From assembly GCA_038373865.1 (NCBI GenBank), contig JAXGGA010002840.1, forward strand, positions 49,581 to 113,580: a stretch of 64,000 nt of DNA. Direction: 5' to 3'. The translations under genes were made by a program, and so were the position numbers. The stretch comes from Uloborus plumipes. Lineage: Eukaryota; Arthropoda; Arachnida; Araneae; Uloboridae. The notes beneath the pieces were generated by a model. That model ran no database searches. It worked only from the letters and a program-made list of their open reading frames with translations, and was not told where the DNA came from. Positions 19,339 through 30,440 of the stretch are shown here, piece after piece; the stretch's first letter is position 1; every line of letters starts with the position of its first letter.

Positions 19339-20255
19339 CCAGGTGTGTAAGTATGAAACCGGAATTTCCCATAAGTGGCCCTAGATGTCGATGTAGTTAC
19401 CCACTCATCATGTCAGCAGTGTCTTGTTATTGTATTGATATCCGACAAAGATTTCCAACTCACAATAACACGAGTTTCATTCAGTAGCATTAGTTTATTA
19501 GAGATAAACATGTCGAGTTTTGTGCCAACAAATTACGATATGCGGACATCACTAGTTTTCTGTTTTCATCTGAAGAAAACCGCAGCCGAATCACATTGAA
19601 TGCTTGTGGAGGCGTATGGTAAGCATGCTTTAGGTAAAACACAGTGTTTCGAGTGGTTCAAATGGTTCAGAAGTGGCGATTTTGACGTGAGGAACGAAGA
19701 ACGTGGAAGACCACCGAAAAAGTTTGAAGACGCTGACCTGCAAGCCTTGTTGGACGAAGACCTGGGGAAACTGTCAATACTGAACGCTTTCGACAATAAA
19801 TGACCAATATGAATCGAGTTTTGAGTGCAAAACGACTAAAATACCAACAAAGACAACACAAGGTGATTTTGCTGCATGACGACGCACCAGCACACAAAGC
19901 AAAATGGGTCCAGGAAACGATAGAGTCGTTCCGTTGGGAGATTCTTTTACATGCGGCTTACTCACCGGACCTTGCCCCATCCGATTATTACATGTTTGCA
20001 TCAATGGGACACGCACTTGCTGAGCAGCGCTTGACTTCTTACGATCTTACGAAACTGTATGAAAATGGCTCGATGACTGGTTTGCCTCAAAAGATCAACA
20101 GTTTTTTTGGTGCGGAATCCACAAATTGCCAGAAAGATGGTAAAAATGTATAGATAGCGACGGACAATACTTAGAATAAGGTACTTTGTATCATATCATT
20201 GCAATAAACGTGTTTTTCCTGCAGAAAAATTCCGGTTTCATACTTACACACCTGG
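19339..20255 (+). mobile_element. Internally deleted Mos1-like mariner, TA-flanked
   Basis: The inverted ends begin CCAGGTGTGTAAGTATGAAA and are near-perfect mirror copies (left 19339-19368, right ~20226-20255). The element is flanked by TA at 19337-19338 and 20256-20257. The end sequence is close to the Mos1 type (mauritiana subfamily), and the coding remnant agrees. At 917 bp it is shorter than the ~1.3 kb of a full mariner because the middle of the transposase gene is deleted. Confidence 0.93.
19510..20179 (+). pseudogene. Mos1-like mariner transposase, deleted and frameshifted
   Basis: The start ATG at 19510 gives MSSFVPTNY, the usual mariner beginning. FCFHLKKTAAESH and MLVEAYGKHALGK (N-terminal HTH) follow, separated by a TGA at a position where relatives have Arg; this is consistent with CGA to TGA decay. 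WFKWFRSGDFDV and LQALLDED follow. About 150 residues are then missing, including the first catalytic Asp region. Similarity resumes with RQHKVILLHDDAPAHKA (second Asp) and LHAAYSPDLAPSDYYMF (third Asp of DD34D). The end of the gene is in another frame: WLDDWFASKD, GIHKLPERW, a stop, then the terminal residues up to 20179. It is non-functional. Confidence 0.92.
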
Positions 20256-20257
20256 TA

Positions 20258-22155
20258 AATTTCTTGTAGAAGGTTAATGTTACGTGTCATTAGATTTAAG
20301 AAAAGTTGCGCAGTAGCAAAATTTTTAAAACATCTAAGTGTTTTTTCGGACATTAAAATCTTTTTGAATGTGATAATATTAGTTGTAGGGATGATCATCA
20401 AAGGGCGGGGGGGGAATACTTCATCGATATTTTAGGGGAGGGTGTTGACCTCTCTTTGGATTACTTTGGTCCTGGATATAAATGTAATAAATTATTCGTC
20501 TGAATAAATGTAGCATTTAGAGCTTAAGAATACTTATTAATTCTCCAAGCATTTATAGTGTCACACCCGGCAGGATGACTAAGTTTCTACAGTTCATACA
20601 ATACTTACAACATTTTTAATATATTAACACAACACTGTGACAAATGAGATTAAATTCAAAGTAATACAAAGAAAATGGCAAACGGTCTACAAGAAAAAAT
20701 AGGCTTCACACAAAAATTTTGAGAATAAGAATCTCTGTTCCCAAACGCAAATTAATAAATAAAATATGCATACATTGTATTACAAATAGGCGAGGGGGGG
20801 GGCAGTAATGAAATTGGCAATCTCTATGCCTGTTAGTAATAGGTGTTGAAAATAAAAAAAGAAAGGCAAAAAAAAAAAAAAAAGAGACATGTTGTCATAA
20901 TCATGCGAAAAAAAAGAAAAAGAAAAAAACGAAGAGCGCGATATGAAAAGAGGCGAATTTTCTCCCTAACACAGGGACTTGACATTCTGCTCCTGTATAC
21001 AGTGAGGAGACACTTTCCACTCTACTGTTTTGGTTAGGGACAAAGGGAAATCTTGGGCCAGCGAAGATGGGCCCACACGTTGAATGTTACAATGGGGTGT
21101 CATCGCTAACCACTCTTCATAATCCAGCCACTGCGATTGGCTAAAAGCGGAGGTGGCCGTGGGCCTACTATCAGCTGGCCCTCAAGCTCTTTCTAAAAGC
21201 CGCGCTAAAATTGATGGAATTTGAAATTTTTCTTGTGCTGTGTTAACGACGTGCAGGGGGGGGGGGAGGGCTGAAGTTTTAAAATATGTTATGTGCCCTA
21301 TGTTTTGTTTTTTGTTTTTTGAACTGAAATACAAAACGATATGTTTTAATTATGTATTTGTTTGTCTTCTGATTTTTCTGGGTGGCCCCGACCCACCAGG
21401 TGTCTGGTGCAGCAAGGCGGGGGCGGTAAAACATTCCCAGAGACCTTGCATCCAACATTATTGGCTATTCATAAAGACCGTTTTGAATTTAAAAATCTAT
21501 TATTTTTTAGTGATGGTAAAACTCAAAAATTTGAATTTCTAAGTGTTTCTTTCAAGCACTTGTCAGTCATTATCATATCAAAAAGAAATTTTCTGCTAGA
21601 TGCAGAATATTAGCTAAAAAGGTCTTATAATGCATAATAAAGCTAAATTCATTATTATTTTTTTCTAAAAGCTATTTTATTACATTAAGTAGTTTGTGTA
21701 GATAATTTGAATACATAATTCTTGTTGCATATAGCTGATTTACAAAACTTTTATTTAAATACTATAAAAAACAAAAGAATACTTATGCTTTTTCTTAAAA
21801 ACGTTTTCTATACATTTTTTTCAAAACTATTTTATAATCTTTAGAACTTTTATAATTGTACTGTAACTCAGAGCCAGACTAGCTTTAGTCTAAAAATGGC
21901 GATTTTTCACATTATTTCTGCATTACATATAGAATCTTACTCTGCGTCGAATCATGAGAACGTTATTCAAAACGAAATTCCTTCAGAACTATTTAGTAGT
22001 GTTAAAAGAGCACGAGTCCTATCCTTTGTACACATCAGACAAATGTTTTTGGGCTCTAATGAAAAGTAACGATAATGGACGGACGTTAGTCCAGTTCTGA
22101 GGTACAATGTGATTCATTCCTGACAGATAATTTGTAATATCGATCAGAGATTAAG
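20258..22155. other. Non-coding DNA with G-runs and one GC-rich, CCAAT-bearing patch
   Basis: No gene is supported. About 21040-21235 is GC-richer than its surroundings and contains GCGATTGGCTAAAAGCGG, with an inverted CCAAT box (ATTGG); it could be a promoter or a repeat. G-runs at 20405, 20797 and 21257 resemble those in the window's MITEs. Confidence 0.3.
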
Positions 22156-22156
22156 C

Positions 22157-22332
22157 AAGGATCCAGGGGGGGGGGTCATGGGGGTCATGACCCCTCCCTT
22201 AAGAGATCAAATATAACATAAAACTGAATTTTTTGGGTCAAACGCCCCCATATTTGCTCAAAAATTACCCTTTAAACTCCCCTTTCAAAAATGACCCCCT
22301 CCTTAACCACAAGCTGGATCCGCCCTAGTCAG
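22157..22332. mobile_element. 176 bp MITE with AGGATCCAG / CTGGATCC ends
   Basis: The left end GCAAGGATCCAGGGGG is mirrored by the right end AAGCTGGATCCGCCC. The subterminal region has a GGGGGTCATGACCCC palindrome, and the interior is AT-rich with repeated C-runs. The family is the same as at 10393-10670. Confidence 0.6.
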
Positions 22333-22949
22333 AGATCTTAACTAATTTTGTTGTTGTAATCTCGTTTAAATTTTTTTTCCTTTTGTTAGATACAACTTTA
22401 CTTTACTACGTTATTATTATTAATTTTTATTTAAATTGTTCTTTCATAATTGTAATGAATGCGCTTGAAATGACTATTTTTTCCTTAGCCGTCTCACTCT
22501 TTTTTTTTTTTTTTTGCAAAGAGTGATCTATTTCTTCCCATATTGGATGTCAAGTTTTTCACTAAGTTCAAAGGCTGTGTGGCTAACCACTAAATCACAT
22601 GGCATTGTAGGTTTCATTCTAAAAATAATCTTTGCTACATTTGCTACATTTCAGCATTTTTTTTTGTTGTATTTGTTTTCTCTTACCTCTTCCCTCTCTT
22701 GTCAGAAAAAATAACACACAAAGTGTAAGAATAGTTCGTTTTGTTACCGAAGAAATTATCCTGACCTGTAATAGCTCAGCGTCTTGTTAATTCTAAGTCT
22801 GGCTCTGGTGGCAACTGGTAACTAAGAAAAAAAAGTTGAATACAATGTCTGTACAATTTATTGAAAATGTAAGAGCGAATGTTTCTCTTGCAAAAAATCA
22901 GAGTGAAAAATCGGTGTGTGTGTGGGAGGGGGAAGAGGGAGTACTCCAC

Positions 22950-23642
22950 CCAGTGGCGCATACTCAGGGGGTGGGCTAATATTGGCTGCAGCCCCCTCCG
23001 AAAATTTTAAAACTAAGTTTTTGCATTTAAGCTTTAATACTTATTTTTCCTTTCTTTCTTTTTGCAGTCACAATATCGAAAAAGTTAAAGGAAAAAAAAA
23101 AGAAAATTAAAAGAAATTAAGAAAAGGTGAAAAGGTATGTTTTTTACTAGTTTTGATTCATATATTTTAGTATGTCACATTTCTGATTATTTTATGTAAA
23201 TTTCGCTAGTTTTTATTGTAAATATACGTTTCAGAAACAACAATTAATGCTTGTTCATTCCTCTAACTCTTTTAATTATATTTAAGCAAATGTGATTGAA
23301 ACTCAGTATTAGGAACAATAGTAAATTTAATCGCAAAATTAATGATATTAAAGCACAAATTTTACAAAATATTTCTAGCATGTGATTCAAGAACATCTCC
23401 ATCAGTAAAGAAAAAATTTCAAACTTTATTTTTATCATTTCCTGTTTTCATCAAATGCTTTTACTTTTTCATAGCAATTATGATTATAAATATAATAATT
23501 ATGTATTTTTATCAGATTAAATTAGGATTGATATCACAAATTCGAAACATTTACTTCCCTTACCAACATTTTATGAGGTGCCCCCCCCCATCTCTAAAAG
23601 TCTCGGTTCAGCCCCCCTGAAACAATTTGCCTATGCCGCTGG
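22950..23642. repeat. Paired ends of a CAGTGGCG-type repeat
   Basis: CCAGTGGCGCATACTCAGGG at the left is mirrored by CCAGCGGCATAGG on the opposite strand at the right, each next to a G- or C-run. The 690 bases between are AT-rich and non-coding. It may be one element or two solo ends. Confidence 0.4.
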
Positions 23643-24082
23643 CTCCTCCTGTGCTTTTGAAATTCCGAGACCTGTGCCCTCCCCCCCCCCCCAAGAAAAA
23701 ACTTTTGGTCACGCTACGCCTATGTTTAGCACAATGCCATAAACTGAGTTTTGAGCAGGTACACCCTAAAAGTATTGGTTGGGGAGAGGGGTAAAGACTT
23801 TATGGAATGAAATTAGCTACATTTTTAAAATAATAATAATATAACCCAAATAGCTAGCATTCTTATGAAACCTGCTCCTTGAACCTTGCCCCCATTCAAA
23901 CTTAGTTTTTTCTTCTAAAATCAAACAGCTAACCATTTTTATCCGAGTGGGACTCGGCCATCCATATCAATCCAATCATTTATGCAAACACTCCATGCAT
24001 CAACAAATCTGATACATTGCTTTTCACAAATTTCCTGAAGTACCAGGTTCATGCAACCAGTCAGTAGATTCAACCAACTCCT

Positions 24083-24354
24083 ATACTGTTAAAACTACAG
24101 GTTGCACAAAGCACCTTTAAGGGTAAAACATAGCACCAGTGGCACCCATGATGGGTGCCACTTGATTCCCTATGTGACCCTTAAATGTGTCATTTTACTC
24201 CCCAAGGTACCCTCGGGGTGCCACATGAAGCCAAAAGGCACCTTCAGGGGGGGGTCATAGGGAGTCAAGTGGCATCCTTCAGGGATAGCCACAGGTGCTA
24301 TAACATTTCACCCTTAAAGGTGCCCCTTCTGCAACCTGTAGTTTTAGCGGTGTA
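24083..24354. mobile_element. 272 bp foldback MITE, (T)ACACYGTTAAAACT family
   Basis: The ends ATACTGTTAAAACTACAGG and its mirror (ATACACCGCTAAAACTACAG) run into long subterminal arms. These contain CACCTTTAAGGGT and GTGGCACCC/GGGTGCCAC hairpins, so almost the whole element can fold on itself. Related copies lie at 30883-31080, 33514-33690 and 35757-35946. Confidence 0.75.
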
Positions 24355-25479
24355 TGCACTCCATACCTGGGAAGTAAGCTAATCACTTGGACATTGGCCA
24401 AAAAGTTGGTTGCTTTGTCCAAGAGGGAATTTCATTCTTTCGAAAACTCCCCATTATTACTGTTGCTTTCATTGTTAGTTCCCTTCCACAAAGTACCCAT
24501 ATCCTCCTTATTAAATATTTCTTTATTCTTTTTAGCTTCCTTGTTTACATTCTTCCCCTGAGCCCCTATTAAACAGCACCAAGCCACCTTACGTGAAACT
24601 CTCCCTATTGAATTTCCCACCTCATGTACCCTTGAATCCCTCAAAATTGCTCCCTTAGTTTCCCAGTCTGGCTCCCTATTCCCTTACTAGTAACTTCCCT
24701 CTTTAACTGCCTCTGAAATATTTCCACCAACTCAGAGCATTTTTTAAGGATTTTTCACTGGGTGACACGGGGCAGTTGTCTGTCATTAAATGTATCTGGG
24801 GGGGGGGGGGGAGGAAAAACTCAAAATAGATATAAAATTAAAAAAAAAAAAAAAAACATTTTTTTTAACATTTTAAATAATATTTAAAAAAAAATTGGAA
24901 AAATTTCCCCAATATTTGTAAAGTTATATTCAATCTAAAAAGATGTAACAAAAATAAAACTTTTTTTTCTTTTCTGGTGGGATAAGTTAAAGGAATGTAC
25001 ATGTGTTACTCTTTTCTTGTAGTTTTTTGCAAAAAGTACAAAAAAAAAAAAAAAAAAACTGTGCAAAGGATTGTGAAAAATATAAATAAATTAATAAAAC
25101 ACTGTACTATATATAAAAAAGAACCACTAGAGACAATCATAAATAGAGCAAATATTTACCCGGTCTCTTTTTTGAAGTTTCATGGCCAATTATAAAAGAA
25201 TGCAATTTTCAGTAACTCTTGTGCTGTTTAGTAAAACTTTTGCTTGTTGTTTATTTATTTTACATGTTATATCCTTTTCATTATTCTCTTTTTTCAATAA
25301 TTTTTCTTTGCTCTTGTGTTTGCATGTTGAAAATATTTATGTGTAATCTAAATAAATACATATAATTTTTTCAGGGATACCATAACTTCTTTTCTGGATT
25401 AATTCAATAGTATAATACATAAACATTAAAAACACAAAAAACAACTCTTTGTAGACAAGATGTTTAGATAGTGCTTTCC
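24355..25479. other. Non-coding; 3' side of the 25.5 kb minus-strand exon
   Basis: No frame here is convincing. An AATAAATAAA sequence on the minus strand near 25255 could be the polyadenylation signal of the exon at 25480-25763. A-runs and a 13-base G-run occur near 24840 and 24797. Confidence 0.35.
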
Positions 25480-25763
25480 TCAGTAAAAATATTTTTTTAT
25501 GAAGTCTCTGTCCCGATACAAGTCTTGATCAGGTTCGTTCAACCTCCTCTGTTTTTTCTGCAAAAATGCTGCAACAGCGGGTCTGGGGTCAAAATTTGCT
25601 GTTCCACTGCCATTAAAGGCGATGTACATGCGACTGTTGAGGGCCTCTCTTGTATAAGAAGATTGTTTTGAGCTCTTCAACACTGTAACAGTTCTTTCGG
25701 GCCCAGCACTAGGTGGACAGAAGGAACAGGTTTTGTTGGAGGCTGTAGAAGAAGCGGTGGAGG
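25480..25763 (-). CDS. Candidate terminal coding exon, hAT/ZBED-like C terminus
   Basis: On the minus strand a long pyrimidine tract (TTTCTTTCTCTTTTTTTCCC) ending AAAAG precedes 25763. The frame is open from there for 93 codons to TGA at 25480-25482, starting with two bases that complete an incoming codon. It reads a Ser/Thr/Ala stretch, CSFCPPSAGPERTV, then YTREALNSRMYIAFNGSG, FDPRPAVAAFLQKKQRR and LYRDRDFIKKYF. The pattern of a short Asn-Gly, Phe-Asp-Pro and Ala-Val segment near the C terminus resembles hAT-derived host proteins (ZBED/ZNF862-like). That is a resemblance from memory, not a proven assignment. The intact frame and good splice site favour a real or domesticated gene. Confidence 0.5.
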
Positions 25764-26170
25764 CTTTTAGGAAGGGGAAAAAAAGAGAAAGAAAGAATTC
25801 CGTTTACAAAAACTAGGAGTGACCAAATGTTGGCATGTTTGCATTTTCTAGGCGACAAATTTTCTTTACTAGGCGACATTAGTGTCACCTAGTCCCTATG
25901 TTAAAAAATGCTCTGCACCAACTAACTCACAGCTCCTGCTCACACCCCTTTTAGTTGATTCCCCCAGAGCTAGTCAGGTTTCCAAATTTAGCACCTTGAT
26001 TTGTAGGTCTGCCACCTCAGCATATTTTATCCTTCCTTTATTAATATTTATTTTAATTCTTTCAATTAATTCTTTTTAATATTTATATTCCATATTAATT
26101 CCTTTATGAAGCTAAATCATCAGTCCCTTCTTCACTCTGACTAAACGTCTGACACAAATCACAGCAGATC

Positions 26171-26336
26171 CAGGGCCTGATTACTAAATGGGCAAATTAG
26201 GATGCGGCATAGGGCCCCCCAAAATTTAGTGGCCCTAAATTCGTTTAATCCTATGCCTGAAATTGTAAAGCCTCAGTACAGGGGGCCCCAAAACAGTATT
26301 TGGCCTAGGGCCCCATGATATCTTAATCGGGCCTTG
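26171..26336. mobile_element. 166 bp MITE, CAGGGCCTGATTA ends
   Basis: The left end CAGGGCCTGATTACTAAATG is mirrored by CAAGGCCCGATTAAGAT on the opposite strand at the right. Both run into a GGGCCCC-type core (AGGGCCCCCC and GGGGGCCCC). A short non-autonomous DNA element is the best reading. Confidence 0.6.
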
Positions 26337-26739
26337 AGCAGACCCACCAATTCCCATTCTCACTTTTAATTTCTCTCATTAAACAAAGGACACCCATTAC
26401 TAATGTACAAAATCCACTGAAAGAAAAAGATTGGTAAGAAAAAATCTGAACAATTTATACTTCAACAATAAAAAAAGAAACAAAAATTAACAGAACAAGT
26501 TCAAAACAGTATGAAGCAGTAGTCCAAATCACCAAGTGCACAAAATATTCTGATATCACAAATTTACTATCGATATTGTTTAGGTGTTTCCTGTGTGAAA
26601 TAGTTGAACTTTGACCCCCCCCCCCCCGGGACAGGTGGGTTTTATCGCTTGCGACCAGGAGGGTGCTCTATTTGGCCGCTGGAACAGATTATGTTTTTAT
26701 CCCAGGGTGCTGACCCCTTTTAATTGAAAAGTATAATGT

Positions 26740-27250
26740 AGGGGAATATTGGTCAAAGTGAAATTCTCAAGATAACTTACCTATTTCGAAATTATCAAAT
26801 TGGAAATATGATCTGAAAAATGCAGTAAATAAGAAAAAAAAACAATGTATTTTGCAATACAACTTGTGTTCAACATTATTTTTCATTTTTGCCAGTTATT
26901 TTGTGCCAAAATTAAAAAAAAAAAGGATTAAAATTTTCACCTCAAAAAACCATGGGACAAAGTAAAAAATAAAATATTTTTGTAATGAAATATTTTCCAT
27001 TTGATTATTAAAACTGTTTTTTTTTCTAAATGAATGTATAAATAAACAAATAATTTAATTAACACCGAAATAATAAGAGAATAATTAAATAAGTGAATAA
27101 AATAGTCAATGAATAATAAAATAAATGAATTAATGAGTAAAAGAATGTAAATGAATTCATAAATGATGAAATATGTAAATCATTTTGTAAATGAATTAAT
27201 AAGTAAACAAAATGAAGTATTGCCCTTTACCCAATACAATCGTGAATGCA
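26740..27250. repeat. Copy 1 of a dispersed AT-rich repeat (GGGACAAAGT / ATGAATAA family)
   Basis: Shared landmarks are CTCAAAAAACCATGGGACAA, then TATTTTCCATTTGAT and a long ATGAATAA-rich tract ending in TTTACCCC/TTTGCCCC phrases. Copies 2 and 3 are at 29120-29880 and 56040-58570; each of those has a different DNA transposon inserted. Confidence 0.6.
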
Positions 27251-27346
27251 TGCATACACTCGTGCATATTCGTTTTGCCATTATAAATAACCATAAAATA
27301 TAAATATACGGTTATCTATATTTGTTTTTCATGTATTTTTTTTTAA

Positions 27347-27389
27347 CTATGACTACTTTACCCCACTCCATGGGGTAAAGTAGTCATAG
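27347..27389. repeat. Perfect 19 bp hairpin
   Basis: Arms CTATGACTACTTTACCCCA (27347-27365) and its exact reverse complement (27371-27389) are separated by CTCCA. The arm contains the TTTACCCCA phrase that marks the end of the neighbouring repeat family, so the hairpin may be a junction of two inverted copies. Confidence 0.85.
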
Positions 27390-27967
27390 ATACATGGTGA
27401 AAAGAAAGAGTCACGAGACTACTTAAATATATATTTTTGGTACTAAACTTCATTGTACCTTGTTCTTTATTAATGTAATGTGAAATAACAACAAAAAATT
27501 GAAGTTTTTAAGAAATTCAGTATACTTATTATCTACCTAAGTTGAAAAAACTCTATTTTATGACCACTTTTCCCCACCAGACACTACTCTTATTAGCCAC
27601 CCTATTTTCTTTTTTAACAAAACCCAAATAGTTAGTATCCTTTTGAAACTTACTCCCTGAACCATGCTCCCTGAACCCCATATTTAAATTTTTTTTTTTT
27701 TTGCCTCTGAAGGCTCTAAAACCAAACCACTAACCATTTGGACCCCTGTAAAACTCTACAACTATCAAAAGTCTGCGGACTGCACGCCTTGCCTCTGGAC
27801 TTTTCATTTTGTTTACTTTTCTCCTGTTTCATTCTGAAATGTACTTTTTACTTTAAATCCAACTGATTCGTGCAGAAAGAGGTTTGAAAAAATTTCAAGT
27901 CAAAAATAGTCTACAGACCTTTTCAAGAATCTAGGATGGGTGCCTAGGATGGAATCTAGGATGGGAT

Positions 27968-28142
27968 AGCATCATGCTGTTTCTGCTACTGGTGTTCTGA
28001 GAAAGGGGTACAGTGGTGTACATAGTACATGGTGGCATGCATACTGCATAGTTATATGGTGGACCATGCCGTGGTACATAGCATCATGCTGTATCTGCTA
28101 CTGGTGTTCGCAGATAGGGGTACAGTGGTGTACATAGCACTC
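27968..28142 (+). repeat. 112 bp-period direct duplication
   Basis: About 60 bases starting AGCATCATGCTGT at 27968 recur at 28080 with few changes, each ending GGGGTACAGTGGTGTACATA. Shorter CTAGGATGG repeats precede it (27935-27967). Confidence 0.8.
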
Positions 28143-28526
28143 CTGTGGTGGTGGTGGGGGGGGGGGTTGCGTACAAGATAGGGCTCATGATCCACAAAAA
28201 TAGCACACTATAAGTTACACGAAAAGAGTATTTTTAATTTAATAAGGGTGGAGGGGAGGGGGGGTGAACTTACAAATCTTGTAGTGGAGCACACGGAAGG
28301 CTATATACGCTACTAGTTTTGTCTCTAACAGTATCTAGTAGTCAAAGAAACAATGTTTAATAGGTTGAAACTCCCCTATCAATATCCACCCATCTCTTCC
28401 CAAATTATAGTTGTGCTTATCAAATCTAAAGTAAATCTTTCACATTATTTTGATTATCATTTTGCGTATGTGTTATTCATTTCCCCCTCAAGCTATCATA
28501 CATTAACAGTTCAATATTTGTTTCAG

Positions 28527-28904
28527 ATGTCAACCAAGCGACCAAGGATTCTTCTCAACGAAAGTGGAGAAAACCAGCAAAGAAGAGAAGGACAAACAAG
28601 GATCCAGTGCAGCATATGCTTCAACACTCGGAGATTTAAGAAGACAGTTACCACAAAATGTGGCCATGTATTCCATAAAGGATGCGTTGACCAATGGCTG
28701 CTTTATAATGAAACATGCCCGTTGTGTCGAGCCTTCATAGGCATAGACACCAACAGAGGACAATTAGAACGGGCACTAGATGAAAACACTGAAGTGCCAC
28801 TTGCATCCCCCCGAGCTCTGAGGCAAAGACTGCCTCTAAAGACATTTTTAATAATTTTTTTATTATTTTGTATCATGATTATTATATTTATAATATATTA
28901 CTGA
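28527..28904 (+). CDS. Small RING-H2 protein with C-terminal membrane anchor (putative E3 ubiquitin ligase)
   Basis: A 125-residue protein. After a basic, polar N terminus, residues ~28-68 form a RING-H2 finger with C-x2-C (CSIC), CGHVFHKGC giving the third Cys, two His and the next Cys, and CPLC at the end. Trp in DQWL before CPLC is the usual E2-contact position. A short acidic linker follows, then a ~20-residue hydrophobic stretch (TFLIIFLLFCIMIIIFIIYY) ending at the stop, as in tail-anchored membrane proteins. The ATG directly follows an acceptor TTTGTTTCAG, so a 5' non-coding exon is likely upstream; the frame is also open further 5', but that part looks intronic. A polyadenylation signal AATAAA lies at 29015-29020. 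Related RING proteins ubiquitinate membrane-associated substrates; the specific target is unknown. Confidence 0.8.
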   Translation: MSTKRPRILLNESGENQQRREGQTRIQCSICFNTRRFKKTVTTKCGHVFHKGCVDQWLLYNETCPLCRAFIGIDTNRGQLERALDENTEVPLASPRALRQRLPLKTFLIIFLLFCIMIIIFIIYY

Positions 28905-29014
28905 TTTAACCATGTTAACTGGTTAATTGGTTAACATCATGTTAAATGCACTTAATACTTTAAGTATTAGTGTAGCCTTTGTTAACACCAGCATACACTA
29001 ATAACTAAATTTTT

Positions 29015-29020
29015 AATAAA
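29015..29020 (+). terminator. Polyadenylation signal of the RING-H2 gene
   Basis: AATAAA lies 111 bases past the stop codon, followed by T/GT-rich sequence (TATTTTGTTAATG), as expected for a 3' end. Confidence 0.55.
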
Positions 29021-29119
29021 TATTTTGTTAATGTTTCGATCTTGATTTAATTGTCATGCATAGGAAATTTACACTGGTAGTGTTTTTTGTAAGTATCAAA
29101 ACAGATAAGTTGTTGTACT

Positions 29120-29880
29120 TGTAGTTGAATGTGGGACAAAGTGATTGTTCTTAAAATCAGTATACATAGAGAAGGACTAATGTATTTTGAAATACAACTA
29201 TTGTTGAAACGTTATTTTTCAATTGTAGGAGTTCTTTTGTGCCTTCAAAAAAAGGTGGAAATTTTTCTCCTCAAAAAACCATGGGGCAAAGTGAAAAATA
29301 CAGTATTTTTCTAGTGAAACATTTTCTATTTGATGAGATACAGTAATTTTCCTTGAATGAATGTGCAAACAAAAGAATAAATGAATAATTATGGAAAAAT
29401 AAACTTACAAATAAAAAAACAAATAAATGAATTTATTAACCTTTTAACTGTCATGCCCGAGATAGTCTCGGGCACAGCTGGATTTCGAAAATGTCACGCC
29501 CGAGTATTACTGGGGGTATTTTTTTTTTTTTTTGAGTGCATCGTATTGTTATACCTGAATATATATCAGGAGACGTTTATTTCGGCTTTATCTCTTTGTC
29601 AAACCCGACTGTTTCTCGGGTTTGTGCTTGGAAAAGTGTTAAAAATCAAAATAACTTGACAGTTAAAGGGTTAATATATGAGTAAAAAAAATTGGGTGCA
29701 TAAAATAGAGAATGAATAACAAAATAAGAGAATGAATGAGTAAATAAGTAAATTAATAAGCAAAAGAATCTGAATAAATTTATAAATGAAGAAATATCTA
29801 AGTGATTTAGTACATTAAAGAATACAGAAAAAATGTATGAACTATTTTACTTTGCCCCATCCACTTTGCCTCACATTTAG
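29120..29880. repeat. Copy 2 of the GGGACAAAGT / ATGAATAA repeat, split by a piggyBac MITE
   Basis: It matches copy 1 through CTCAAAAAACCATGGGGCAA, CATTTTCTATTTGATGAG and the ATGAATAA-rich tract to TTTACTTTGCCCCAT. The element at 29440-29670 interrupts it. Confidence 0.6.
29440..29670. mobile_element. 231 bp piggyBac-type MITE with TTAA target duplication
   Basis: The ends CCTTTTAACTGTCA and, inverted, CCCTTTAACTGTCA are flanked on both sides by TTAA (29436-29439 and 29671-29674). TTAA duplication with CCY-type ends is the piggyBac signature. Two GC hairpins lie just inside the ends: CCCGAGA-TAG-TCTCGGG on the left and ACCCGA...TCGGGT on the right. No coding capacity. Confidence 0.88.
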
Positions 29881-30049
29881 CTGAAATATTACATTGAACA
29901 TTTAAATTCAAAACATGCTAAATATAAACTAAATAATGAATGCACATCAATAGATCTCAATTTATAGTTAAACTGATAATTACAAAAATTTATCATTTTA
30001 TAACAAGAAATATTTTTGAAAAACCACGAATATTACAATAAAGTAGGGG

Positions 30050-30440
30050 TACACAACCTTTTTCAGTGAAGGGTTCAGTGACTTAACAGGAGCTGTATTC
30101 TAGGGCCGCACACAAGCCCATCATTTGGAGGGCTGGTGAAGGGGAATGCCCTCCCCTGACTTTGAGAAATAGTCACTTTTTTTTAAAATACATTTTGTCA
30201 TGTAATTTGAATTGAATACGTATTCTTTGCCTCCTGGAAATTTTAAAAAATGATGGGCCAGTGCTTTGCTGATGTTAACAAGTGTGAGAAAAATGTATAC
30301 ATTACATTTTATTGAAATGTTGAATCTTTTCAATAAATGACTTCCTGGGGGGAAAATAATAACTTGATTAAAACACGAAACTGCAAAGTATTGCATGTGC
30401 GCGATTCGGAGTAAAAAGGTTACCTAACCTTTTTCAGTGA
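30050..30440. repeat. hAT-like ends around a nested MITE
   Basis: AGGGGTACACAACCTTTTTC at 30050 followed by GGGCCGCACA is typical of a hAT-element end. A related CCTAACCTTTTTCAGTGAAG lies at about 30426 in the same orientation. Inside, 30113-30259 is a GCCCATCATTT-ended MITE of the family seen at 7206. No transposase is preserved. Confidence 0.45.
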
